A DNA stretch of 43,511 bases from Verrucomicrobiaceae bacterium UBA7681. Lineage in GTDB: Bacteria; Verrucomicrobiota; Verrucomicrobiia; Verrucomicrobiales; Verrucomicrobiaceae. The notes under the pieces were generated by a model. The model saw only the letters and a list, made by a program, of their open reading frames with translations, was not told where the DNA came from and did no database searches. Of the stretch, positions 15,831 to 24,331 are shown piece after piece. Position numbers and translations under genes: made by a program. The stretch is from assembly GCA_002482965.1 (NCBI GenBank), contig DLGZ01000002.1:151997-195507 (forward strand), given 5' to 3'. How positions within the stretch are numbered: the first letter of the stretch is position 1; the number at the start of each line of letters is the position of its first letter.

Positions 15831-15976
15831 CAAATCTTCGAATGATAAAAAATCTCCCACACTTGAGACATGCCGCAGAACCACGGCCTGTCAAAGCTGC
15901 CCGCAATTTTCCCGCTCGACATCCCGTTCCTTCCGCGCTGCAATCAGCCCTCTCGTTCCAACCACTCACCAACCCC

Positions 15977-16840
15977 ATGCGACTCTTTTTTCCTCTCGTT
16001 ACCCTCGCCGTCTCTGCGGCCCTCTTTCTCGCCCAGGCCGCCGATACCGCCGTCAAGCCCCTGCGCGTTCTCATCGTCGCTGGCGGCTGCTGCCATGAGT
16101 ATGACAAGCAGCACCTCGTCCTCAAAGAAGGCATCGAGGCCCGTCTGAACGCCATCGTCGATGTCGCCTACAATCCCGACAAGACCACCAAGGCCACCTT
16201 TGAAATCTACAAGGCCAAGGACTGGGCCAAGGATTTCGATGTCATCATCCACGACGAATGCAGCGCTGACGTCACCGACCCCGCCTACGTCGCCGCCATT
16301 CTCGATGCCCACAAAGCCGGCAAGCCCGCCATCAATCTCCACTGCGCCATGCACAGCTACCGCTGGGGCAACTTCCGCGAGCCCGTCAAAGCCGGCGCCG
16401 ACAACTCGGGCTGGTATGAAATGATCGGCCTGCAATCCACCGGCCACGGCCCGCAGCAGCCCATCGCCATCACCTTCACCGATAAAACTCACCCGATCAC
16501 CCAGGGCCTCGAAAACTGGACCACCATCAACGAAGAGCTCTACAACAACATCCAGGTCCTCACCGGCAAGCCCCTCGCCTCCGGCGTGCAGATCGTCCCA
16601 CCCAAAGCCAAAAAAGGCGAAACCCTCCCTCCCGACGCCAAAGCCACCGAAGCCACCAGCGTCGTCGCCTGGACCAACGAATACGGCCCGAACAAGACCA
16701 AGGTCTTCAGCACCACCATCGGCCACAACACCTCCACCGTCGGTGACGCCCGCTACCTCGACCTCATCACCCGCGGCATCCTCTGGACCACCGGCCACAT
16801 CAACGAAAACGGCAGCGCACAGCCAGGATACGGCAAGTAA
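15977..16840 (+). CDS. Exported ThuA-like domain protein
   Basis: A 287-residue protein with a signal peptide (MRLFFPLVTLAVSAALFLAQA), which sets the start at 15977. It has a ThuA-like domain, a class I glutamine amidotransferase-like fold common in secreted proteins of Verrucomicrobia and Planctomycetes and often annotated as trehalose utilization. Family features are the start RVLIVAGGCCHEYDKQH, the IIHDECSADV strand, INLHCAMHSYRWG and the closing TTIGHNTSTVGDARYLDLITRGILW. The substrate is unknown, and family membership alone does not show any link to trehalose. A strong terminator follows. Confidence 0.87.
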   Translation: MRLFFPLVTLAVSAALFLAQAADTAVKPLRVLIVAGGCCHEYDKQHLVLKEGIEARLNAIVDVAYNPDKTTKATFEIYKAKDWAKDFDVIIHDECSADVTDPAYVAAILDAHKAGKPAINLHCAMHSYRWGNFREPVKAGADNSGWYEMIGLQSTGHGPQQPIAITFTDKTHPITQGLENWTTINEELYNNIQVLTGKPLASGVQIVPPKAKKGETLPPDAKATEATSVVAWTNEYGPNKTKVFSTTIGHNTSTVGDARYLDLITRGILWTTGHINENGSAQPGYGK

Positions 16841-16859
16841 GACATCATCCATCTTCGCG

Positions 16860-16900
16860 AATGCCCGGGGGTTAATACCTCCGGGCATTTTGCTTTTTTC
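16860..16900 (+). terminator. Rho-independent terminator after the ThuA-like gene
   Basis: ATGCCCGG (16861-16868) pairs with CCGGGCAT (16881-16888), extended inside by GGT-TAAT-ACC, and is followed by TTTGCTTTTTT. It starts 20 bases past the stop codon. Confidence 0.92.
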
Positions 16901-16951
16901 GCACTACCCTCTTCAATTTCCCACCGCGAGCAGCGTTCTAATCTTCCCCAC

Positions 16952-19276
16952 ATGCGCCACTTCATCGTTCCCGCCCTCGCTCTCGCCCTCGCGTTTCACG
17001 CCCATGGGGACCCCGGCCATTCCGCCAACGGCGAAGCCTTCAATGAAGGCCCACGCCAGGCCGCCGTGCTCATCCCCGGCTGCGGAGACGCGGTAAACTT
17101 CCCCATCAGCTCCAAGAAACCCGACGCGCAGAAGTTTTTCACCCAGGGCATCGGCCAGCTTCACGGCTTCTGGTACTACGAAGCCGAGCGCTCCTTCCGC
17201 CAAGTCGCCGCCATCGACCCCGATTGCGCCATGGCCTACTGGGGTATGAGCATGGCCAACGTGAACAACGAAAAGCGCGCCAAAGCCTTCATCAAGAAAG
17301 CCACCCCACTCAAAGCCAAGGCCTCTCCACGCGAACAGAAATGGATCGCCACCCTCGAAAATCTCTACCGCGACCCCGATAAACGCGACAAAAAGCAGAA
17401 GAGTCTCGACTGCATCAAGGACTTCGAAACCCTGGCTCAGGACGATCCCAAGGACATCGAAGCCAAGGCCTTCCTCGTCTGGCGCATCTGGTTCTCCCGC
17501 GAAGAAGCCCCCCTCTCCAGCCTGCAAGCCGTCGATGCCCTGCTCGATCAAATCTTCGCCGCCGTGCCGAATCACCCCGCGCACCACTACCGCATCCACC
17601 TCTGGGATCAGAGCAAACCCATCCTCGCCCTCAAATCAGGTGCCAACTGCGGCCAGACCTCTCCCGGCATCGCCCACATGTGGCACATGCCCGGCCACAC
17701 ATTCTCCAAATTGAAGCGCCCCGACGACGCCGCATGGCAGCAGGAAGCCAGCACCCGAGTGGATCACTCCTACATGATCCGCACCTACATCTTGCCGGAT
17801 CAGATACACAATTACGCGCACAACGAAGAGTGGCTCACCCGCACCTACAACGACCTCGGCCGCGCCAAAGACGCCGCAGCTCTTGCAACCAGCCTCATCG
17901 CCATTCCACGTCATCCCACTTACAACACCCTCGAAAAGCCTTCCACCTCCGCCAGCTACGGTCGCACCCGCTTGATCGATACCCTCCTCAAATGGGAGCG
18001 CTGGAATGAACTCAAATCATTCACACAGAATCCAGTAGGACAAGCCACCCACGACATCACCCGCCTCCACGCCCTAGGCCTCGCCAGCTACCATCTCAAC
18101 GACACCCCCGCCCTCACCACCGCCCTCAAGGCCCTCGAAGCCGTCGTAATCCCCCCCAAATCCACCAAACCGGAAACCGGCGGCAAACATGAAACCGAGA
18201 CCGCCAGCAAATCGGCGACCAACACCAAGCCAGAGAGTGGCACTAAGCCCACTTCCGAACCGAAGAAGTCCGATTCCAAACCCACCGTCACGGATACCAA
18301 GCCCAAGAAAACCCCAAGGCCCGAGGTGAAGGCGAAAGCCAATGCCATCGCCGAACTCAAAGCGCTCGTCGCCCTCAATACCAAGGACGGCTCTGTACGC
18401 CGCGCGGAAACCCAGAAGCTCTTGGCAGACCTCAAAGTGCTCGATGTTCCCAAAGAACGCCTCGCCCGCTACTGGCTCACATTCGATGACAAAGTGCAGG
18501 CAGCCGAACTCACCAAAAACTTCACGCAGGACCTCGTCGGTCTCGCCATCAAAACGGAAGTCCTCCAGGCCTGCGGCAAAACCGAAGAAGCTAAGAAAGC
18601 CTTCGAAGAAACCCGCAAGCAGGCCTTCGCCATGGACCGTGATCTGCCCATCGCCAAACGGCTCGATACCCTCGCCAAAACCTTCGGCATTCAGGGAGAC
18701 TGGCCAGCCCCTGCACCCAAGCGAACCGACAGCGGCATCCGTCCAGACATCGCCTCACTCGGCCCGGTCCACTGGAGTGCCCCCATGGCCCCCGTCTTTG
18801 AAGCCAGCACGCTTGAGGGAAAACCCGTCAAAAGCACCGACTTCACCGCGAAGAAACCCACGCTTTTCCTCTTCTATCTCGGTCATGACTGCGGCCACTG
18901 CGTCGAGCAGATGCAGGCCTTCTCCAAAACCGCCGCCGACTTTGACAAGGCGGGTATTCAACTTGTTGCAATCACACTCGAAAACCCGCAAGCCGCTGCA
19001 GGCATCCGCGCCAAGCTCAATCTCAAACCAGAGCAACCGCTCCCCTTCCCTATCTTGAGCGACAGCAGCCTCGAAGCCTTTAAAAAGGTGCGCGCCCATG
19101 ATGATTTCGAAAACGAGAACCTGCACGCCACGATTCTCATCGACACCCAGGGCAAACAACGCTGGCAGGATATCAGCTGGGAGCCCTTCAAGGATGCCAA
19201 GTTTGCGCTCGAAGAATCCAAGCGGTTGCTGAAGCTCGACGTCCCCGCAGTTTCCACCGCCCAGGCTGGAGAGTGA
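16952..19276 (+). CDS. Exported TPR protein fused to a thioredoxin-like (AhpC/TSA) domain
   Basis: A 774-residue protein with a signal peptide (residues 1-19). A long helical TPR-like region follows (about 50-380, including AERSFRQVAAIDPDCAMAYWGM), then a charged low-complexity linker rich in Lys, Thr, Pro and Glu (about 395-455), and more helices. The C-terminal redoxin domain (about 625-760) holds a Cys-Gly-His-Cys pair at residues 647 and 650. The CxxC in a LFLFYLGHDCGHCVEQM context suggests a periplasmic thiol-disulfide or peroxidase-like role. Such TPR-redoxin proteins are known from Planctomycetes and Verrucomicrobia but have no settled function. It stands alone, after a terminator and before a lipoprotein gene. 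Confidence 0.82.
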   Translation: MRHFIVPALALALAFHAHGDPGHSANGEAFNEGPRQAAVLIPGCGDAVNFPISSKKPDAQKFFTQGIGQLHGFWYYEAERSFRQVAAIDPDCAMAYWGMSMANVNNEKRAKAFIKKATPLKAKASPREQKWIATLENLYRDPDKRDKKQKSLDCIKDFETLAQDDPKDIEAKAFLVWRIWFSREEAPLSSLQAVDALLDQIFAAVPNHPAHHYRIHLWDQSKPILALKSGANCGQTSPGIAHMWHMPGHTFSKLKRPDDAAWQQEASTRVDHSYMIRTYILPDQIHNYAHNEEWLTRTYNDLGRAKDAAALATSLIAIPRHPTYNTLEKPSTSASYGRTRLIDTLLKWERWNELKSFTQNPVGQATHDITRLHALGLASYHLNDTPALTTALKALEAVVIPPKSTKPETGGKHETETASKSATNTKPESGTKPTSEPKKSDSKPTVTDTKPKKTPRPEVKAKANAIAELKALVALNTKDGSVRRAETQKLLADLKVLDVPKERLARYWLTFDDKVQAAELTKNFTQDLVGLAIKTEVLQACGKTEEAKKAFEETRKQAFAMDRDLPIAKRLDTLAKTFGIQGDWPAPAPKRTDSGIRPDIASLGPVHWSAPMAPVFEASTLEGKPVKSTDFTAKKPTLFLFYLGHDCGHCVEQMQAFSKTAADFDKAGIQLVAITLENPQAAAGIRAKLNLKPEQPLPFPILSDSSLEAFKKVRAHDDFENENLHATILIDTQGKQRWQDISWEPFKDAKFALEESKRLLKLDVPAVSTAQAGE

Positions 19277-19341
19277 GCGGCAAGTTTGTTTTCACGCATC
19301 CGTGACGTTGCCGCCTGCGGCATTCGCCGTTAAGACTGCGC

Positions 19342-20586
19342 ATGATTTTCCCCCGCGTTTTTCTTCGGATCGTTGCTTCGTTCACAGCGCTCATTCTAGC
19401 CTCGTGCGAGACGCCCACACCGCAGCAGACGTATCAGCCGCAGGCGGGGCCGTTCATGCTCGGCATCGATGTGCTGGCGTCGCGCGGCTTTGATTTGATT
19501 CGCGGCAAGCGGGTCGGCCTCATCACCAATCAAACGAGCATGACAGGCCGGGGCGAGCGTACGCGCACCGTGATGCAGCGTGCGCTGGGGCCGAACCTCG
19601 TGGCGTTGTATGCGCCGGAGCATGGCATCGATGGAACCATCGGCGCAGGGCTCCATGTCAGTACGCGGCGGGACAGTGTGACGGGCCTGACGGTGCATTC
19701 CCTTTATGGCCCCACGCGCAAGCCGACTCCGGCGATGCTCGCCCCCATCGACGTGCTGGTGTTTGACCTTCAGGACATCGGCAGCCGCAGCTACACTTAC
19801 ATCAGCACCATGATCGTGGCGATGGAGGCGGCGGCGGAATGCGGCAAGCAGTTCGTCGTGCTCGACCGCCCGAATCCCCTCGGCGGCTGGCGCGTGGAAG
19901 GGCCGCCGCTGGAGTCCAAGTGGAAATCCTTTGTCGGCCAAGTTCCGGTGCCCTACGTGCATGGCATGACTGCGGGCGAACTCGCCATGATGGCGGGTGC
20001 GCGTGGCTGGATGGCCCGTACACCACGCCTGAATGTGGTCAAGATGCAGGGCTGGAGCCGCAGCATGGTCTGGCAGGACACCGGGCTGCGCTGGCACCAA
20101 ACCTCGCCCAACATCCCGCACGCCACCTCCCCCTTCTACTACGTCGCCACCGGCATCCTTGGTGGAGCCACCTCCGTCGATATCGGCATCGGCACCGAGA
20201 ATCCTTTCGGCTACGCCGGCGGCAGCGGGGTGAATCCGCAGGCGCTTTATGCGTATTGCCAGCGCCTCAACACCCCGGGTGTCAGTTTCTCACCGTATTC
20301 CAAAAACGGCTTCGGTGGCGTCCGCCTCAACATCTCGCCACGTGCCACAGCGGACATCACCGCCCTGGATGTGCTCCTCCTGGCTGAAATCAACCGTCTC
20401 AGCGGCGGCAAAGTGATCAGCCGCATGAGCGGCTCGAAGCTGAATCTTTTCAACAAGGTCTATGGCAGCGAATCCCTCTACTCCGACCTGCGCCGTGGTG
20501 TCCCCGCCACCAGCATTGTTTCCCGCTGGCAGAGTTATAACCAGAGCTTCCGCTCGCAAAGACAGAGTTTCCTGCTTTATCCTTAG
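19342..20586 (+). CDS. NamZ/DUF1343-family lipoprotein, probable exo-beta-N-acetylmuramidase
   Basis: A 414-residue protein with a lipoprotein signal ending LILASC, the lipidated Cys being residue 22. The rest is a full DUF1343 domain with GKRVGLITNQTS, the LYAPEHGIDG segment, DLQDIGSRSYTY, VLDRPNPLGG and the late GIGTENPFGYAGG. Members studied under the name NamZ remove terminal N-acetylmuramic acid from peptidoglycan fragments. The PEHG segment contains the Glu likely to be catalytic. In this cell it would act from a membrane anchor in cell-wall turnover. The rsfS gene starts 10 bases after the stop. Confidence 0.9.
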   Translation: MIFPRVFLRIVASFTALILASCETPTPQQTYQPQAGPFMLGIDVLASRGFDLIRGKRVGLITNQTSMTGRGERTRTVMQRALGPNLVALYAPEHGIDGTIGAGLHVSTRRDSVTGLTVHSLYGPTRKPTPAMLAPIDVLVFDLQDIGSRSYTYISTMIVAMEAAAECGKQFVVLDRPNPLGGWRVEGPPLESKWKSFVGQVPVPYVHGMTAGELAMMAGARGWMARTPRLNVVKMQGWSRSMVWQDTGLRWHQTSPNIPHATSPFYYVATGILGGATSVDIGIGTENPFGYAGGSGVNPQALYAYCQRLNTPGVSFSPYSKNGFGGVRLNISPRATADITALDVLLLAEINRLSGGKVISRMSGSKLNLFNKVYGSESLYSDLRRGVPATSIVSRWQSYNQSFRSQRQSFLLYP

Positions 20587-20596
20587 CCACACAACC

Positions 20597-21094
20597 ATGG
20601 AAGACCTCGAAATTGCCCGCGCCTGCGCCCTTTACGCCGATGACAAAAAAGCGGAGAACATCCGCATTCTGGACCTGCGCGGCCTCTCGCCCATCTCTGA
20701 CTACTTCGTGCTCGTCACGGCCATGTCCACTCCGCAGCTGCGTGCCGTGCGCGACGAAATCGTCGAGCGCATGAGGGATGAGCATGCCACGCCGCCTGAC
20801 GTGAAAGACGGTAATTTTGAGAGCCAGTGGATCATCCTCGTCTATGGCAGCGTCATGGTACACATCCTCACGCCGGAAAAGCGCGAGTTTTACGCCCTCG
20901 AAGAGCTGTGGGGAGACGCCCCGGAAATGGCGCTGAATCTCGATGTGCCTGAGCCAGAGCCGAAACCCGAGCCTGCTAAAAAAGTGGCCGTGAAGAAGAC
21001 CGCTGCGAAAAAAGCCCCTGCCAAAAAGGCTGCGGCCAAAAAAGCTCCTGCGAAGAAGGCTGCCGCAAAGAAAGCCGCGCCGAAGAAAAAGTAA
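20597..21094 (+). CDS. rsfS: Ribosome silencing factor RsfS with a Lys/Ala-rich tail
   Basis: RsfS binds ribosomal protein L14 and keeps the subunits apart when nutrients are short. The core (residues 1-115) has the family pattern: ARACALYADDKKAENIRILDLRGLSPISDYFVLVTA, followed by WIILVYGSVMVHILTPEKREFYALEELWGDA. After a Pro/Glu hinge, the last 40 or so residues are repeats of the type KKAAAKKAPAKK, like a histone H1 tail. The start at 20597 is fixed by the family N-terminus, although the frame is open back to 20462 inside the preceding gene. The tail is not part of ordinary RsfS. Confidence 0.92.
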   Translation: MEDLEIARACALYADDKKAENIRILDLRGLSPISDYFVLVTAMSTPQLRAVRDEIVERMRDEHATPPDVKDGNFESQWIILVYGSVMVHILTPEKREFYALEELWGDAPEMALNLDVPEPEPKPEPAKKVAVKKTAAKKAPAKKAAAKKAPAKKAAAKKAAPKKK

Positions 21095-21118
21095 CGCAAC
21101 CGCCCGGTTGTTTCAAAC

Positions 21119-21150
21119 GGCCCCAAGCCGGAGGCTTGCGCTACGGGGCC
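21119..21150 (+). terminator. Hairpin after rsfS, weak terminator
   Basis: GGCCCC (21119-21124) pairs with GGGGCC (21145-21150), with an inner AAGCC-GGA-GGCTT hairpin. No T-tract follows. It may be a terminator or a REP-like repeat, 25 bases past the stop codon. Confidence 0.5.
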
Positions 21151-21170
21151 AAATTCGCTAAACAGCAGAC

Positions 21171-22208
21171 ATGCCCACCCGCATTCTGCTTGTTCTCGTT
21201 TCCTGCGCCCTCAGCGTCGTCACCGGCCTTATGATCGCCCGTGGCGGTGCGGGTGTCACGGCTGTCCGACAGCGGCCGGTTATTGGCCTGTCGATGGACA
21301 CGCTCAAGGAGGAACGCTGGCCGGTGGATCGTGATCTTTTCACCGCCCAAGTGCAGGCCGCAGGGGCTGATGTGCTGGTGCAGTGTGCGAACAGCAACGA
21401 CGCCGTCCAGTTGCAGAATGTCGAGAGCCTCATCACGCAGAAGGTTGATGCGCTCGTCATCATCCCGCATGATGGCGCGGCGATGGCCAAGGCGGTGAAC
21501 CTTGCGCATCAGGCAGGCATTCCCGTGCTGTCTTATGACCGCCTCATCACTGGCTGCGATCTCGATCTCTACCTGACCTTTGATAATGTGAAGGTCGGCG
21601 AACTGCAGGCGAAGTTCCTCGCGGAGCGCATCCCCGCAGGTGGCAAGCTGCGCCTCATCCGCATCTACGGCGCGAAGACCGACAACAACGCCAAGCTCTT
21701 CAAGCAGGGGCAGGACAACATCCTGCTGCCGCTTATCGCCGCAGGCAAGGTGGAGGTGATCTTTGAAGACTGGGCGGAAGACTGGAAGCCCGAAAGCGCC
21801 AAGAAAATCACCAATGCCGCCATCACCAAAAACGGCCCGAACTTCGACGCCATCCTGGCCAGCAATGACGGCACCGCCGGCGGAGCCATCCAGGCGCTCA
21901 CCGAGGAAGGACTTGCAGGGAAGATCATCGTGACCGGACAGGATGCCGACCTCGCGGCCTGCCAGCGCATTGCGCAGGGCACTCAGGCGATGACGGTGTA
22001 TAAGCCGATCCACAGTAGCGCCACTCAGGCGGCTGAACTCGCACTGAAACTTGCACGTCGCCAGCCGATCATCGCACGGGATGCTGTCTCCAACGGCAAG
22101 ATGGACGTGCCCTCCGTACTGCTCGACATCATCTCTGTCACGAAGGAGAATCTCCGCGACACCGTTGTTAAGGATGGCTTCCGCAAGGAGAGCGATGTGT
22201 TTCAATAG
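21171..22208 (+). CDS. Sugar ABC transporter periplasmic binding protein, XylF-like
   Basis: A 345-residue periplasmic binding protein of the ribose/xylose-binding (peripla_BP_4) type. It has an N-terminal hydrophobic export segment (residues 4-24). Typical strands are PVIGLSMDTLKEERWPVDRD, ADVLVQCANSNDAVQLQNVESLI, VDALVIIPHD, AGIPVLSYDRLI and FDAILASNDGTAGGAIQALTEEG, then KIIVTGQDAD. This set, and the QNVESLI and ASNDGTAGG segments in particular, is closest to the D-xylose-binding protein XylF. The real ligand is not known. It would work with the ATPase at 22763, but no permease gene is present nearby. Confidence 0.88.
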   Translation: MPTRILLVLVSCALSVVTGLMIARGGAGVTAVRQRPVIGLSMDTLKEERWPVDRDLFTAQVQAAGADVLVQCANSNDAVQLQNVESLITQKVDALVIIPHDGAAMAKAVNLAHQAGIPVLSYDRLITGCDLDLYLTFDNVKVGELQAKFLAERIPAGGKLRLIRIYGAKTDNNAKLFKQGQDNILLPLIAAGKVEVIFEDWAEDWKPESAKKITNAAITKNGPNFDAILASNDGTAGGAIQALTEEGLAGKIIVTGQDADLAACQRIAQGTQAMTVYKPIHSSATQAAELALKLARRQPIIARDAVSNGKMDVPSVLLDIISVTKENLRDTVVKDGFRKESDVFQ

Positions 22209-22332
22209 CACCGCCCCACAGACAGGAGTAAGGAAATTCGAGCAGACGCCGTCTGACGGGCGCTGCTGGCATCCCTGAAGGACATTATTGACACCCACAC
22301 CGCTTTTTGCTTCTGATCAACATACCTTCACC

Positions 22333-22746
22333 ATGAGCCTTGGCTTTTACCCTGAATTCAACCCGTCTCAGCCTTCATCCACCTTCGCCTGCGATCCTGA
22401 CGGTTGCTGTGAAATCCTCTCTGCCTGTGAGGAGCTTGACCGCTTCGCCACTGAGGCTGGCTGGAAGCCCTTGTCGTCTTTTGCAGACAACCGCCCGGTG
22501 CCTGAGGACTTCGAAGGAGACCCTTCCGAGCTCGATGATCTTCAAGGACCTTGGGACGAGTGGTTCTCTCCCGCTGATGCCCTGCCCACCATCAACGGCC
22601 TGACCGGCGCGCTTGAAGAAAATCCGGACGACGTTTCCGAAACCGGGGATGTCGAGGCGCTCCTGTTCGAACTTCGGGCGCTTGGCGATGCTCTCCGGGC
22701 CGCAGACTTCGCTCAGGCCAGCTTCAGGCTCACGTTGGTGGAATAA
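22333..22746 (+). CDS. Acidic protein of unknown function between the two ABC transporter genes
   Basis: A 137-residue, strongly acidic protein without a signal peptide, starting MSLGFYPEF. It contains a Cys-rich piece (CDPDGCCEILSAC, about residues 18-30) and ends in a leucine- and alanine-rich helix. I do not recognise a family. It lies 124 bases after the binding-protein gene and 16 bases before the ATPase gene, so it is probably co-transcribed with the ATPase. The small size, high acidity and place make an accessory or immunity-like protein possible, but nothing in the sequence shows this. Confidence 0.6.
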   Translation: MSLGFYPEFNPSQPSSTFACDPDGCCEILSACEELDRFATEAGWKPLSSFADNRPVPEDFEGDPSELDDLQGPWDEWFSPADALPTINGLTGALEENPDDVSETGDVEALLFELRALGDALRAADFAQASFRLTLVE

Positions 22747-22762
22747 TCTCTTCGCCACAGTC

Positions 22763-24274
22763 ATGCTCCTCGCAGCCCTCAACATCACCAAACGCTTCCC
22801 CGGAGTCACGGCACTCAAGGATGTTTCCTTTGATCTGCGCGCAGGAGAAATACACGCGCTCTGCGGCGAAAACGGCGCGGGCAAGAGCACGCTCATCAAG
22901 CTCCTCTCCGGCATCCATCCGCATGGAAGTTATGAAGGGCGTTTTGATGTGAACGGCGAGGAGGCGAAGTTTGCCACGATCAAGGATGCGGACAGCGCGG
23001 GCATCGCGGTGATCTATCAAGAACTCGCACTCGTCGAGGAAATGACAGTGGCCGAAAACATCTTTCTGGGGCGTGAACCGCGCCGCTGGGGTGCCTTCAT
23101 CGACTGGCCACGCATGTATCGGGAGGCACAGGCACTGTTGGACCGTTTTAAAGTCACTCTCGATCCCGCCGCGCCCGTGCGCACGCTCGGCGTGGGGCAG
23201 AAGCAGCTGGTCGAAATCATCAAGGCGCTCGCGAAGGACTCGAAGATATTGATTCTCGATGAACCGACCGCCGCACTGGCTGAGCACGAGGTTTTGATCC
23301 TGCTCGATATTCTGCGCGATCTCCGCCAGCGCGGCATCGCGAGCATCTACATCTCCCACAAGCTCGACGAAGTCTTTGGCATCGCCGACCGCATCACGGT
23401 GCTGCGTGATGGATCAACCGTAGGAACAAGCAAAGCCGCCGACACCAGCAAGACCGAAGTCATCCGTCAGATGGTGGGGCGCGAGATTGGCGATCTCTTC
23501 CCGCGCCGCACGACACAACCGGGAGAGGTGATTTTGCGCGTTGATTCCCTGAATGTCGCCGACGCAGAAACCGGCGGCCCACGGCTGCATGACATCAGCT
23601 TTGAACTGCGTGCAGGTGAGGTGCTTGGCATTGGCGGGCTCATGGGCGCAGGGCGCACGGAACTGCTCATGCAGTTGTTCGGGGCCTGGGGACGCCAGGT
23701 CTCCGGCAGCGTGGAACTCCATGGACAGTCTCTCAGCAGCCTCACACCGGAAACGATCATCCAGCGCGGCTTGGTGCTCGCCTCGGAAGATAGGCGCCGC
23801 TACGGCCTGCACCTGGAGCAGGAGATCGGGTTCAATCTTTCGCTGTCATCTCTGGCCAGCGTCACGCGGGGCGGATTCATCCAGCGCAACGCGGAGATCC
23901 GGCGTAATCAGGACATCTTCAATTCACTCCGTGTCAAAGCGACCGGGCTTGAAGCGATCGTCGGCAAGCTCTCGGGCGGGAATCAGCAAAAGGTGGTGCT
24001 GGGCAAAGCGTTGCTCACGGAGCCCTTGGTCATCATGCTCGATGAGCCTACTCGTGGCATCGACGTGGGAGCGAAGCTGGAAATCTACGAGATCATCAAT
24101 CAGCTCACCGCCGCAGGCAAAGCCGTGATCCTGGTCTCCAGCGAGCTGCCCGAACTCATCGGCATGAGCGACCGCATTCTCATGCTCAATGCCGGGCGCA
24201 TCGGCGGCTCCTTCACACGCAGCGAGGCAACGCAGGAAAAACTCATGGCCGCCGCCATGGGGCATGCAGGCTGA
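22763..24274 (+). CDS. Sugar ABC transporter ATP-binding protein, XylG/RbsA type
   Basis: A 503-residue protein with two ABC domains in tandem, as in XylG, RbsA and MglA. The first has Walker A GENGAGKS at 35-42, a signature-like VGQKQLVEI and Walker B ILILDEPTAAL. The second has the usual degenerate Walker A GLMGAGRTE, a good signature LSGGNQQKVVLGKAL and IMLDEPTRGID. The frame is open upstream to 22613, but the family start MLLAALNITKRFPGV fixes 22763. It should energise import with the XylF-like protein. The partner permease is missing from the locus. Confidence 0.9.
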   Translation: MLLAALNITKRFPGVTALKDVSFDLRAGEIHALCGENGAGKSTLIKLLSGIHPHGSYEGRFDVNGEEAKFATIKDADSAGIAVIYQELALVEEMTVAENIFLGREPRRWGAFIDWPRMYREAQALLDRFKVTLDPAAPVRTLGVGQKQLVEIIKALAKDSKILILDEPTAALAEHEVLILLDILRDLRQRGIASIYISHKLDEVFGIADRITVLRDGSTVGTSKAADTSKTEVIRQMVGREIGDLFPRRTTQPGEVILRVDSLNVADAETGGPRLHDISFELRAGEVLGIGGLMGAGRTELLMQLFGAWGRQVSGSVELHGQSLSSLTPETIIQRGLVLASEDRRRYGLHLEQEIGFNLSLSSLASVTRGGFIQRNAEIRRNQDIFNSLRVKATGLEAIVGKLSGGNQQKVVLGKALLTEPLVIMLDEPTRGIDVGAKLEIYEIINQLTAAGKAVILVSSELPELIGMSDRILMLNAGRIGGSFTRSEATQEKLMAAAMGHAG

Positions 24275-24331
24275 TTCTTTTTGAAAAGCGTCCACCATTC
24301 CGGCGTTGGACATGCAGTACTTTCACCAACC

